From: M55B167 sp964406095
GTDB taxonomy: Bacteria; Verrucomicrobiota; Kiritimatiellia; RFP12; UBA1067
Reading direction: 5' to 3'
Assembly (NCBI GenBank): GCA_964406095.1
Contig: CAYOQJ010000036.1
Coordinates: forward strand, 1 to 64,000
Length of the DNA: 64,000 bases
Below, piece after piece: positions 1-7,988 of the stretch (positions within the stretch are counted from its first letter, which is position 1; each line of letters starts with the position of its first letter). Below the pieces are notes generated by a model. That model saw only the letters and a list, made by a program, of their open reading frames with translations, ran no database searches and was not told the DNA's origin. Made by a program: the position numbers and the translations under genes.

Positions 1-68
1 TCCCCATTACCTCGATGCGTAATATGATAGATGGTGCCGGGAAATTCAACTCTCAATTCTTTAACCAT
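1..68 (-). CDS. REP-associated tyrosine transposase (RAYT, IS200-like Y1 family), 5' end only
   Basis: The minus strand reads from an ATG at 68 into MVKELRVEFPGTIYHITHRG, followed by N-G, and runs off the window edge. The pattern of a hydrophobic VEFPG, then YHIT and RGN, is the typical start of the Y1_Tnp/REP-associated transposases, which nick single-stranded DNA with a catalytic tyrosine; the HUH motif and that tyrosine would lie outside the window. An in-frame TGA at 83-81 excludes an earlier start. The ribosome binding site is weak. It is too short for the usual ORF cutoffs. Its 5' side abuts a 42-bp tandem repeat and a truncated peptidase gene, as expected for an inserted element. Confidence 0.75.
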   Translation of the reverse strand, partial: MVKELRVEFPGTIYHITHRGNG

Positions 69-101
69 GATAAAAGAGTATCAGAAAGCAAAAACACCCA
101 T

Positions 102-185
102 CAATCGCTATTTTCTATTATTAGGTTTGACCCCGACGCAATACAATCGCTATTTTCTATTATTAGGTTTGACCCCGACGCAATA
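102..185. repeat. Two tandem copies of a 42-bp repeat
   Basis: Positions 102-143 and 144-185 are identical 42-bp units, each beginning CAATCGCTATTTTC and ending GACCCCGACGCAATA. They lie between the RAYT start at 68 and the point where homology of the M20 peptidase gene stops (about 186). This position suggests they are the end of the inserted element. They are not obviously palindromic, unlike classical REP units. Confidence 0.9.
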
Positions 186-542
186 AGCTTCGCAGGCACA
201 GGTGAAAGCCTCGATCAGCGCGGCGCATCCTCCCTTCATATCGGCAGTACCCAGACCGTAGCAGAGTCCGTCTCGCTCATTAAAACTATACTGCTCAATG
301 TCATAGGCGGGAACCGTATCAATATGACCCAGAAAAAGCATTGACGGCTGTTCTCCCGAACTGATTATCAGATTACTGCGTACTTCATCCACCGGCTGAA
401 GTTTCACTGGCAATCCGTTTGTCGTCAAAGCTTCATGCAGAAAAGATGTAATCTCCTCCTCCTTATTGGAGGGACTATAGATATCCACCATCTTGTGAAA
501 CAGAGAAAGCAGCCTTTTGCGGTTAATGGCGTAATCGGGCAT
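150..542 (-). pseudogene. M20 family metallopeptidase (ArgE/DapE/CPG2-like), truncated N-terminal part
   Basis: The first ~119 residues match the start of M20 zinc peptidases: a LLSLFHKMVDIYSPSNKEEE opening, then FLGHIDTV, which carries the metal-binding His and Asp, and GLGTADMKGG, which carries the bridging Asp. Members are usually 350-420 residues, so most of the catalytic domain and the dimerisation domain are missing. From about 186 down the frame enters the 42-bp repeat and ends after about ten foreign residues at 150. The start ATG shares one base with the stop of the upstream acetyltransferase (TGATG), so the two genes were translationally coupled. The gene was probably broken by the RAYT element; the rest may lie left of the window. 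Confidence 0.8.
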
Positions 543-1015
543 CAGTTATCCTTTTCTAAATTTAGAGTCATATAAATGTGATCGGTCGGATTTTCAAATC
601 CCTTGCGGCAAAAGAAGTCGATCGCCGGTTTGTTATCGGCCTGTGTATCCACCAGCATCATCCGCACCCCCTGACTTTGAAATTCCTGACGGAACCGGTC
701 AAACAATAAGCTTCCAATCCCCAACCGCGCATATTCGGGATCGATGCACAGCCAGAGCAGATGCCCGTAATTCCAGGCCGAGCGCGCCTTTTCAATAGTT
801 GTACCAAGAGCGAAGCCAACTACATTGCCCTCAGTTTCCGCCACCAGCAGCAGTTCAGGATTGCAATTGAACAGAGTGGTTACCTCATACTCATCCCAAG
901 TACGGTAAAGATTAGCCGCCGCTTGAGATGTGAACACTTTTTCACCCAGATGAAAAATTGCAGCCAGATCATCAATATTCGCGGTTCTAATATCAATCGC
1001 AGGAAGATCATTCAT
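542..1015 (-). CDS. GNAT family N-acetyltransferase
   Basis: A 157-residue protein with the GNAT fold: an N-terminal IRTANIDDLAAIF strand-helix, a LLVAETEGNVVGFALG strand pair, and acetyl-CoA motif A near residues 90-110 (YARLGIGSLLFDRF, matching the Q/R-x-x-G-x-G/A signature), followed by AIDFFCRKGFE as motif B. It transfers an acyl group from acyl-CoA to an amine; the substrate cannot be read from the sequence. The start is supported by GGAGA eight bases upstream. It overlaps the M20 peptidase start by one base. A GNAT/M20 pair suggests acetylation and deacetylation of an amino acid or peptide, but that is inference. Confidence 0.85.
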   Translation of the reverse strand: MNDLPAIDIRTANIDDLAAIFHLGEKVFTSQAAANLYRTWDEYEVTTLFNCNPELLLVAETEGNVVGFALGTTIEKARSAWNYGHLLWLCIDPEYARLGIGSLLFDRFRQEFQSQGVRMMLVDTQADNKPAIDFFCRKGFENPTDHIYMTLNLEKDN

Positions 1016-1104
1016 GCGGTCTCCATTTCTAATTGAAACGATTTAAATTTAATCTCTTAAGTAGTTTATTCAGCGATCAATCGCAAATGGCGCGGCTGTT
1101 CAAG

Positions 1105-1140
1105 ACACTTGTACAGAAATTCTCCGATATGATCAAATGA
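1105..1140 (+). pseudogene. Short decayed copy of the same family as the remnant at 3895-4394
   Basis: Read in one frame this stretch gives TLVQKFSDMIK then stop, which parallels TLIQKFSDVINGY at the start of the broken gene at 3895. The nucleotides also align (CACTTGTACAGAAATTCTCC against CACTTATACAGAAATTTTCG), and similarity trails on with gaps to about 1165. It appears to be the 5' tip of a second, nearly erased copy. The rest of the 1016-1324 gap holds the divergent promoters of the neighbouring genes, which I cannot place. Confidence 0.45.
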
Positions 1141-1324
1141 AAAAATTTATCGGAATCATACCGCGCGTTGCCTGCCCGAAATTTATAGTTTAGTTCGATA
1201 TTGTTTTTTGTGCATTGCTGTTTTACGGCGTTATGTTACGATTACAACACGATATGAGGAGTATTGCGCTCCATTCAATCTGATTATGGTTTCAGCATTT
1301 AATCTTGTCAAAGGGAGAAAAGAT

Positions 1325-2680
1325 ATGGAAAACAGAAGATCATTCATCAGAAAAAGCGGGATGGGGATAGCAGCGGCAATTACGACACCGACGATCATTC
1401 CGGCATCGGTTCTCGGACAAACCGCGCCCAGCAAAGTGATTACAATCGGAATGGTGGGAAGCGGGCGGCAGGCGGTACTAGCCAATCTTAACAATGGATT
1501 TTTAAACATTAAAAATTGCAGAGTTGTAGCGGTTAATGATGTTGATACCTGGCGGATGGAAAACTGTGAAGCTGTTGTAAACGAAAACTATGGTAGCTCA
1601 AATGCCGTTACAAAGTATGATGATTACAGGGATTTGATAGCCGACAAGGGAGTTGATGCAATCATGTGCTCCACAACCGACCATTGGCATGTACCGGTGG
1701 GCATTACCGCCGCCATGGCTGGCAAACCCATCTGCATGGAGAAAGCTCTTTCGATCAGTTTCAGCCACAGCAAGGCACTGATCGAAGCGGTCAAGGTACA
1801 CAAAGTTGCCAACCGGCTTGACAGTGAATTCCGATCAATCGCTGCCATGGCCAAGGTTGCTCAGGGGGTGCGTAACGGAGTACTGGGTAAGCTGACCGGT
1901 GTGACGGTGGGAGTGCCTAAAGAGTTGAACGGAGCGTCGATTGGAGCGCAGAAAACAATGCCGGTGCCCAAGGAATTGAATTATGACATGTGGCTCGGTC
2001 CCGCCTTTGAAGCACCGTACACGCTGAAGCGTGTGCATAACTCAAAAAATCTCAGAAGCCGACCAGGCTGGCTACGTATCCACGACTATTGCAACGGCAT
2101 GATCACCAACTGGGGTGCGCATCTTTGGGATATCGCACTATGGGGGATTGATCGCGAATATGAGATGCCATTAACGGTTGAAGGCAGAGGAGAGTTTGGC
2201 AAAGGACTGTGGAACACACTCGAGCAATTCGAATTAAAGTATACTTACAAAGATGGCTTTGTAGCCAACTACCATATTGACAAACCTTACGTCAGATTCG
2301 AGGGAGAAAAGGGCTGGTTACAGATAATATATCCTAGAAAGATACATTCCAGCGATCCGGCATTAATCAAAGCACTGGATGAGCCTGGGAAGTTTGATTT
2401 TTCCGGAATACTTTCCGATAAATCTGATTTCCTAAGCTCAATCGAGACCGGCAAACCTTCGCTGGAACCGCTTGAGGTTGGTCACAATATCTATGCTATC
2501 TGCTACATGGGACTCTGCTGCGCAACACTCGGACGCAAGTTGATCTGGGACAGCGCGAACGACCGCTTTGCAGGTGACAACGCCGCCAACGCGATGCTGA
2601 GCCGTCCTTTTCGTGACAAGTGGATCAACCAGGATGTTGCTAACTGGATGCGTAAATTTCAAAGTGTGCCCCTGAGATAA
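1325..2680 (+). CDS. Gfo/Idh/MocA family oxidoreductase with Tat signal
   Basis: The ATG at 1325 is chosen over an upstream in-frame start because it follows AAGGGAG and begins MENRRSFIRKSGMGIAAA, a twin-arginine signal (RRSFIRK) with an Ala-rich hydrophobic core ending near ASVLGQ. The mature protein opens with the Rossmann motif GMVGSGRQ and has the family's MEKALS segment (the usual EKP-type lysine region). C-terminal substrate-domain features include NWGAHLWDIALWG. These enzymes oxidise or rearrange sugars using tightly held NAD(P), and Tat export fits folding with cofactor in the cytoplasm. It is followed eleven bases later by a sugar isomerase-like gene, so the two probably form a carbohydrate-processing operon. 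The mature length (~420 residues) is normal. Confidence 0.88.
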   Translation: MENRRSFIRKSGMGIAAAITTPTIIPASVLGQTAPSKVITIGMVGSGRQAVLANLNNGFLNIKNCRVVAVNDVDTWRMENCEAVVNENYGSSNAVTKYDDYRDLIADKGVDAIMCSTTDHWHVPVGITAAMAGKPICMEKALSISFSHSKALIEAVKVHKVANRLDSEFRSIAAMAKVAQGVRNGVLGKLTGVTVGVPKELNGASIGAQKTMPVPKELNYDMWLGPAFEAPYTLKRVHNSKNLRSRPGWLRIHDYCNGMITNWGAHLWDIALWGIDREYEMPLTVEGRGEFGKGLWNTLEQFELKYTYKDGFVANYHIDKPYVRFEGEKGWLQIIYPRKIHSSDPALIKALDEPGKFDFSGILSDKSDFLSSIETGKPSLEPLEVGHNIYAICYMGLCCATLGRKLIWDSANDRFAGDNAANAMLSRPFRDKWINQDVANWMRKFQSVPLR

Positions 2681-2691
2681 AGGAGGATCAA

Positions 2692-3504
2692 TTGAAAAAG
2701 TTCATATCCGTTTTTATGTTATTCGTATGCTGCTCTCTGCGCGCTGAACGAAAGTTCTTCGCCTTCGACAACGGAGTTACCTCGATCAAGAGCGTCGAGG
2801 AACAAGCCACTCTGTTAAAAAAGCTCGGCTACGACGGCATCTGTACTCGGCCTGCAAACTGCACGGATGAACTGCTGGGCGCTTTTGACCGCCATGGTGT
2901 TGCTATCATGGCAAGCTATGTGGTGCTAAAAATCGGTGAGAAGCACGACGGTGTGCCGGAATCGATTATAAGCCATTTCCGTAAATTGAAAGGGCGCAAG
3001 ACGATCATCTGGCTCTCGTTGAACAACAGGAAGACGACGATGGAAGCGGCCGTAGAACTGACCCGCAGTGTCTGCGACCATGCGGCGGAGTGCGATCTTG
3101 ATGTCGTTTTATATCCGCATGTCGGATGCTTTACGGAGAGAATACCCACCTGCATGCAGATACTCAAGCTGGCCGAGCGGAAAAATCTCGGTCTGAGCTT
3201 CACGCTCTGTCATTTTCTGGCACTGAATCCGCATCAGGGTTTGGAAAACATGCTGAAAAGCATGGGCTCTGATTTAAAAGTTGTGCTGATCAACGGTGCC
3301 AATGAGCTGGCAGCACCCAAGGCCGACTGGAAGGAGTTGATCCAGCCACTGGGAAAGGGAACGCTGGATATCGGACGGGTTATTCGCTGTCTAAATGAAA
3401 TCGGATACGACGGACCTGTGGGACTGCAATGCTATAAAGTGCCCGGCCCGCCGCAAGATCATCTAAAAATGTCGATGAACGCTTGGAAGCGACTTAACCG
3501 ATGA
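2692..3504 (+). CDS. Exported sugar phosphate isomerase/epimerase-like TIM-barrel protein
   Basis: The start is a TTG at 2692 preceded by a strong AGGAGGA six bases away. The first ~18 residues (MKKFISVFMLFVCCSLRA) form a signal peptide. The body resembles the xylose isomerase-like/AP endonuclease 2 TIM barrel: KKLGYDGICTRP, VVLYPHVGCFTER, LGLSFTLCHFL, VVLINGANE and a final LNEIGYDGPVGLQCY, with His and Glu residues at the usual metal-site strands. Its place just behind a Gfo/Idh/MocA gene is common for pairs acting on inositols or rare sugars. The substrate is unknown. About 270 residues is the normal family size. Confidence 0.8.
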   Translation: MKKFISVFMLFVCCSLRAERKFFAFDNGVTSIKSVEEQATLLKKLGYDGICTRPANCTDELLGAFDRHGVAIMASYVVLKIGEKHDGVPESIISHFRKLKGRKTIIWLSLNNRKTTMEAAVELTRSVCDHAAECDLDVVLYPHVGCFTERIPTCMQILKLAERKNLGLSFTLCHFLALNPHQGLENMLKSMGSDLKVVLINGANELAAPKADWKELIQPLGKGTLDIGRVIRCLNEIGYDGPVGLQCYKVPGPPQDHLKMSMNAWKRLNR

Positions 3505-3894
3505 ACAAAAAAATCGTTAAAGTGGTTGAAACTGCGTAGTATTTTCCTTTAACTTTTTCAACATTTTCAACTCTTTTAATCATACTAAAACAGCGATGAT
3601 TAAAACTCTACTGTTCTTTTGTTAACCCTAAAAACGGGAATGATCTAACCACGAAATACACGAAACACACGAAAACACTGTTCGAACTATTGATTTGTAA
3701 CCTAAAGCTGCTTTCAGCCGCAACCAAACTTAGATCATCGAATGAGCGTATTCATAATTTCAAATAGTCTGGTTGTGTTTTTCTCGCCGCAGCTTTAGTA
3801 AAAAACGCTGCGCGTTTTAAGAAACGGGTTTAAAAGAGCGCCGAAATCCCCTTACAATAAGTGTTTTTCAAGCAAACCATAAGAGGCACGGCGC
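3505..3894. other. Intergenic region with one arm of a long-range inverted repeat
   Basis: No gene is visible. It contains the 79-bp repeat listed separately (3627-3705), and further right a run leading into the broken gene at 3895. Short complementary words (GTTGAAA near 3525 and TTTCAAC near 3556) could form a weak hairpin after the isomerase stop, but there is no clean terminator. Confidence 0.5.
3627..3705 (+). repeat. 79-bp repeat, left arm of a 54-kb inverted repeat
   Basis: This stretch, starting CCTAAAAACGGGAATGATC and ending GATTTGTAACCTAA, recurs in reverse complement at 58134-58212 with only two mismatches (both C/T). It includes the words CCACGAAATACACGAAACA and GTTCGAAC. Each arm lies just beyond the 3' end of one of the two paralogous large operons. 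Confidence 0.92.
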
Positions 3895-4394
3895 ATGAAC
3901 ACACTTATACAGAAATTTTCGGATGTTATCAACGGCTATATTTCGGGATTCGACAGAATTGTATTCAAAGCTCGCTACGATAAAACTGCCGGTTTCCCCC
4001 GGCTTTCAAGACATTGGGGCAAATGCAAACACCTTTACTTCTACTACGATCACGAGGATTACGGTTTTATGAACATCCGTCTTCAGACGTGGTTCCCGTA
4101 TCACATCCAGATCGCGATGAACGGACGGGAGTGGCTGAGACGCTCTCTTGAAAAGCTCGGCAGGTTAACGACCGCTTTATGAACCATCTGGCTCAGTGTA
4201 AGGATGACACACCGGCCACGAAAATCTTCACCAAAGTCAGCCGTCAATTACGGATGCTCAGAGATCATGGACTCATCAAGAAGATGCCGAGGCAGAACAG
4301 GTATCAACTCACCCCAAAAGGCCAGCAGTTGACGGCAGTTTTAAATGCCACATTAGCCGCTTCCACTCAACAACTTACGAAAATGGCCGCTTAA
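3895..4394 (+). pseudogene. Broken gene of an uncharacterised family with winged-helix-like C-terminus
   Basis: Two pieces belong together. Frame one (3895-4182) gives MNTLIQKFSDVINGYISGFD and later SRHWGKCKHLYFYYDHEDYG and WFPYHIQIAMNGREWLRRSL. From about 4158 a second frame continues QVNDRFMNHLAQCKDDTP and ends with SRQLRMLRDHGLIKKMP and NRYQLTPKGQQLT, a winged-helix-like segment. The join IVFKARYDKTAGFP also looks like an internal deletion. From memory the intact relatives are several hundred residues longer, with a large region between these pieces, so at least two or three deletions and a frameshift have occurred. The function of the family is unknown to me. A still smaller remnant lies at 1105. 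Confidence 0.7.
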
Positions 4395-4538
4395 CTTTCT
4401 TGTTTTTCATGACAGGAGTTGAGAGAATAGCGACTAACACAACAGATTTCATACAGGTTAGGCCGAAATTGACTTTTTGATTAGGCGTTTATTGAAGATT
4501 CTTTCCCAAAGGAATCAGCCATGCGGCGCACATTGCAA

Positions 4539-7043
4539 TCAACGCCGCAGATAAGTGTCGATTTCAAGGGCGGCAGCTCTGCCTTCGGCCACGCAGCGCA
4601 CCACCGAATCGCCGCCGTTGATCAACGCTCCGCCCGCAAAGACACCCGATATACTGCAACTGAATGAATCAGCCGCAACGCTATTCAACAGTCCGATCTC
4701 CGTGAACTGCAGCGAGGCAAGTGCATCTCTGGTGGAATCTTCTATTTGCAAACCCATAGCTTCGATAACCAGTTGTGTTTCGATAATCTCTTCCGGCTCA
4801 CCCTCTGCTGCAGATTGTCGGAGCAAGCGATTGCGCACGCGGATTGCGCACAGCACTCCGGCAGCGTCAGACAGATACTCCAAGGGGCGGGTCATAGTTA
4901 AAAAATGCACCCCGGACGTACGGAACCAGGCATCGGGCATATGCCAGTGCATCTGCGCCAGTGGGTCGGCGAACACAATCAGCAGTTCTCTGCAGCCGAG
5001 TTCCATACAGAAACGGGCGCAATCCATGGCACTGTCGCCGCCGGCAAGCAGAACAACCCGGTGCGGGACTGTTCTAATTTTACCGCTTCCTGCCTGCAGC
5101 AGGAAATCAACGCCCGGAATGACGCCTGGCAGAACTCCTAATCGTTTTTCTCCCCACAGACCTGTTGCCAAAAAAAGCGCATCATGATTATTCTGCAGCT
5201 CTGACAGAGATAGCTTGTCCCCCAGCTCACAACCATATTTAACAACCAGACGGCCCTGAAGAAGTGCCGGTTTGAGGAGTGCTTCGACCTCTGACGCAGC
5301 CCCGTAAAAACGTGAGGGGCTGATCAGCAGCTCAGGCGTTCCGCCCATACGTGTTGAACGTTCATAAATGATGACGCAGTGGCCGCGTTCAAGCAACTCA
5401 GTGGCACAGGCTACTCCGGCCGGTCCGGCGCCGACCACGCCGACGCTCGAACCGCTCGTATCCTGCGGTAAGCGCACACCGATTATGCCGGCTGCCGCGG
5501 CCTCACGGCAGATCACATACTGAATTGTATGAATCGGGATGCTTCTTCCGTCGAGAATTCCTGCCACACAGGCACCCTCGCACAGCGCATTCACCGGGCA
5601 GAGCTGCGCGCACATAGCGGGCAGAACATTACGACATCGCAGAGTTTCGTAAGCGCTGATGATATCATTTTTCAAAAAAGCCCGGATGAAGCCCGGAACA
5701 TCGATATCGGCCGGACACCCCTGGCGGCATGGTGCCGGAACGCACATACGGCACCTTTCAGCCTCGCTTTTCAGATAATCGGTTGCTATCGAGCGGTGGG
5801 CGCGATACTCGGCGGCATAAATCGCGTTATCCATTACAACGCACCCGGCAGCTCCGCCGTCTTTTAAAAGCTGGATGCAGGCATTGCAATTCAGACAGCA
5901 GCACTCCGGACGCAAAGTGCCGTTGTTGACAAGATCGGCTACCATATCGGGATAGGCCAGTGCGGCCCGTCCGACACCAATCAAATCCGCTGCACCCGAC
6001 TCCACCAAACCGGCGGCGAGCGGCGGTAGCAGCTGTCGAAAGCGGCTCAGACCGCCGAGCACAAAGGCGATATCCGGCAGAGAGGAGCGCAGCCCTTTCA
6101 TCAGACGTGCACTCTGATCCAAAGTACGTAGGGCTACATATTCAGTTGACGCATCCTCGACTGTAGTGATCTGTGGCACAGCATTGATCAATACTGCCCC
6201 CGCGGAGTGTAGCGATCTGATCAACTCAATGGTTTCCGCGGGATAATCAGTGCGCACATTCAGACGTGAAGCGATCAGAGCATCGGGTTGATGCGCCTTT
6301 ATGCCTGCAATGATTTCACGCAGCAAACGGCTGCGATTGTTCAGTGAACCGCCGAAGCGTCCCGGACGGTTGAAACTCTGCAATAGATTGGCGAGCAGAT
6401 CATCATAGCAGGCTTTGATATCCACCCCGTCAAAGCCGAGTTCCAAAGCGAGTTCGGCGGCTTGGACAAAGCTGTGTTGAAGAAGCTCCAGCTGATCATC
6501 TGAAATCAGGGGGGCTGGTGCTGCCGGAGATACTGCTCTCTTTGTATTCTGTGGAGCATCGGCAAAAACCGGCTGAGCCGATCCTGCCAGGGCGCAATAG
6601 CGACCTGGATGTGCAAGTTGGATGATCAAGCGCAATTCATGGCCCCAGCGTGCCCGGGCGCATTCGCGCAGTGTGCGCGCAAATGCTGAAAAAGCCGCGG
6701 CATTGGCGCGGGTTAAACACAACTGACGCGGAGCAGAGCGGAGTTCCGGTTTGATTGCGACCGCTTCGATCCAGAGCGTGCCAAAGCCACCCTCCGCGTA
6801 ACGGCGATAGCGCCGGAGGGTCAAATCTCCCGGGGTGCCGTTGATATCGGCGTCATTACCTTCAAGCGGCTGAACACAGAGACGGTTCGGTAATGTAATA
6901 TCGGCAATTTTAAAAGATTCAAACAGCCGGGTGTGGCTGCCAGCTAAGCTCAGATTGAGGGATAGCTGCCCGATCGTGGCGCGCAACTCATCGATAGAGT
7001 TGAAATCAAAGGATAAACTGCCTGTTTCTGTATTTTTCAACAC
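4539..7043 (-). CDS. NADH:flavin oxidoreductase (OYE-like) fused to GltD-like FAD/NAD(P) module
   Basis: An 834-residue fusion. Residues ~35-380 form an Old Yellow Enzyme-type FMN barrel (LFESFKIADITLPNRLCVQP, LIIQLAHPGRYC, ELGFDGVDIKACYDDLLANL, SFNRPGRFGGSLNNRSRLL), followed by a CCCLNCNACIQ cluster motif as in dienoyl-CoA reductases. Residues ~430-520 hold a GltD/dihydropyrimidine dehydrogenase-type 4Fe-4S domain (CRMCVPAPCRQGCPADIDVP, MCAQLCPVNALCEGACVAG). Residues ~525-834 are an FAD/NAD(P) reductase with GVVGAGPAGVACA and LAGGDSAMDCARF. It should pass electrons from NAD(P)H through FAD and Fe-S to FMN and an unsaturated substrate. It follows the nitroreductase gene by six bases and closes operon A. 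No export signal is seen, so it is cytoplasmic. Confidence 0.82.
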   Translation of the reverse strand: MLKNTETGSLSFDFNSIDELRATIGQLSLNLSLAGSHTRLFESFKIADITLPNRLCVQPLEGNDADINGTPGDLTLRRYRRYAEGGFGTLWIEAVAIKPELRSAPRQLCLTRANAAAFSAFARTLRECARARWGHELRLIIQLAHPGRYCALAGSAQPVFADAPQNTKRAVSPAAPAPLISDDQLELLQHSFVQAAELALELGFDGVDIKACYDDLLANLLQSFNRPGRFGGSLNNRSRLLREIIAGIKAHQPDALIASRLNVRTDYPAETIELIRSLHSAGAVLINAVPQITTVEDASTEYVALRTLDQSARLMKGLRSSLPDIAFVLGGLSRFRQLLPPLAAGLVESGAADLIGVGRAALAYPDMVADLVNNGTLRPECCCLNCNACIQLLKDGGAAGCVVMDNAIYAAEYRAHRSIATDYLKSEAERCRMCVPAPCRQGCPADIDVPGFIRAFLKNDIISAYETLRCRNVLPAMCAQLCPVNALCEGACVAGILDGRSIPIHTIQYVICREAAAAGIIGVRLPQDTSGSSVGVVGAGPAGVACATELLERGHCVIIYERSTRMGGTPELLISPSRFYGAASEVEALLKPALLQGRLVVKYGCELGDKLSLSELQNNHDALFLATGLWGEKRLGVLPGVIPGVDFLLQAGSGKIRTVPHRVVLLAGGDSAMDCARFCMELGCRELLIVFADPLAQMHWHMPDAWFRTSGVHFLTMTRPLEYLSDAAGVLCAIRVRNRLLRQSAAEGEPEEIIETQLVIEAMGLQIEDSTRDALASLQFTEIGLLNSVAADSFSCSISGVFAGGALINGGDSVVRCVAEGRAAALEIDTYLRR

Positions 7044-7049
7044 GGCTGT

Positions 7050-7988
7050 TCAATCTTCTTTTTCCGGTTTACCGACTGCAGCCATATAGATGGCGAACTC
7101 CTCTTTGCCATCCACACCGAGCAATCTGTCGAGCATCGCCTGATTGTATCCCAGGGAGGCGCAGACTCCGATGCGGACGGACTCAGCGGCCAGATAGAGA
7201 TTCTGGCATAGATGTCCCGCCTCGATCGCCACCATTTTCTGAGCGATAGCTCCATATTTCCATTCGGTACGGTAAGGAACAGCGCACCAGATGAAATTGA
7301 CTGCCGCATCCGCGACAAAATCTTGGGCGTAGCAGACCTCTTTAAGGTGTGTACTGATATGCGCATCGCGCTTGAGCTCAAGCAACTGATGTTCGACCGC
7401 GAGATAACGGTACAAGCCGGGTTTGACTCCAGTGACGCGCGTGACGGCCAAATAGGTTTCAAAGGGGTGTCGTCCGCCGCCGGAGGGTACAGTTCTATAA
7501 TGCGCGAATATCCGGTTATTGGAATCTCGATCAATCTTGGAGATGCCCTGGGTGGCCCACAGCAGGTAGCTGAACTCCTCGAGAGAAAGCGATTCAGTGG
7601 AAAAACTACGGCGGCTTCTGCGACGGTCGACGGCCTGTTTAACCTTTGCCGTATTGATCTTCAAATCCTGTGGGTTGACAAGCGGTATACGCACGGCGTT
7701 TGCGGGGCAGCTTTTTTGAATCGGAGGAGGCGGAAGACCGCGTGAAAAATCGGTATCGGTTCTCCAGTCCGCAAGTAATCCTCGCAGAAAGGCGCGTCGC
7801 TGTTCGACTGTAAGCGCGGCCACTCCGCGCAGAGGGGGTTGTTCCGCAACATCGACGGTTTTTTCTTTAGCGAACGCTGTGCTAAGAGTTAACAGTGCTA
7901 CCACACCGAGCGGCACCGGCCATCGGATCGCGGTGCGGCAATGGCCTGTCCGACAAATTCTATCCGTTTTATTCGTAACTTTCCTCAC
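7050..7988 (-). CDS. SagB-type nitroreductase-family flavoprotein, apparently exported
   Basis: The start is a GTG at 7988, 20 bases inside the end of the FHA-MoxR gene. Residues ~1-25 are basic and are followed by a hydrophobic stretch, PLGVVALLTLSTAFA, that looks like a signal peptide; a shorter start at a GTG just before this stretch is possible. The nitroreductase/SagB domain begins near residue 115 with DRRRSRRSFSTESLSLEEFS and contains YLLWATQG, VPSGGGRHPFETYL, LYRYL and IEAGHLCQNLYLAA, the FMN-binding signatures. These enzymes reduce or dehydrogenate substrates using FMN. An extracytoplasmic member is unusual because FMN is loaded in the cytoplasm; a membrane anchor is the alternative. 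Confidence 0.75.
   Translation of the reverse strand: MRKVTNKTDRICRTGHCRTAIRWPVPLGVVALLTLSTAFAKEKTVDVAEQPPLRGVAALTVEQRRAFLRGLLADWRTDTDFSRGLPPPPIQKSCPANAVRIPLVNPQDLKINTAKVKQAVDRRRSRRSFSTESLSLEEFSYLLWATQGISKIDRDSNNRIFAHYRTVPSGGGRHPFETYLAVTRVTGVKPGLYRYLAVEHQLLELKRDAHISTHLKEVCYAQDFVADAAVNFIWCAVPYRTEWKYGAIAQKMVAIEAGHLCQNLYLAAESVRIGVCASLGYNQAMLDRLLGVDGKEEFAIYMAAVGKPEKED

Noticed and set aside
1123..1154. Inverted pair TCCGATA...TATCGGA as operator before the oxidoreductase gene
   Set aside because: It overlaps a stretch that aligns with the broken gene at 3895, so it is more simply explained as remnant coding sequence.
4555..5187. Long plus-strand frame opposite the flavin oxidoreductase
   Set aside because: It runs antisense to a gene with clear motifs and has no domain or ribosome site.
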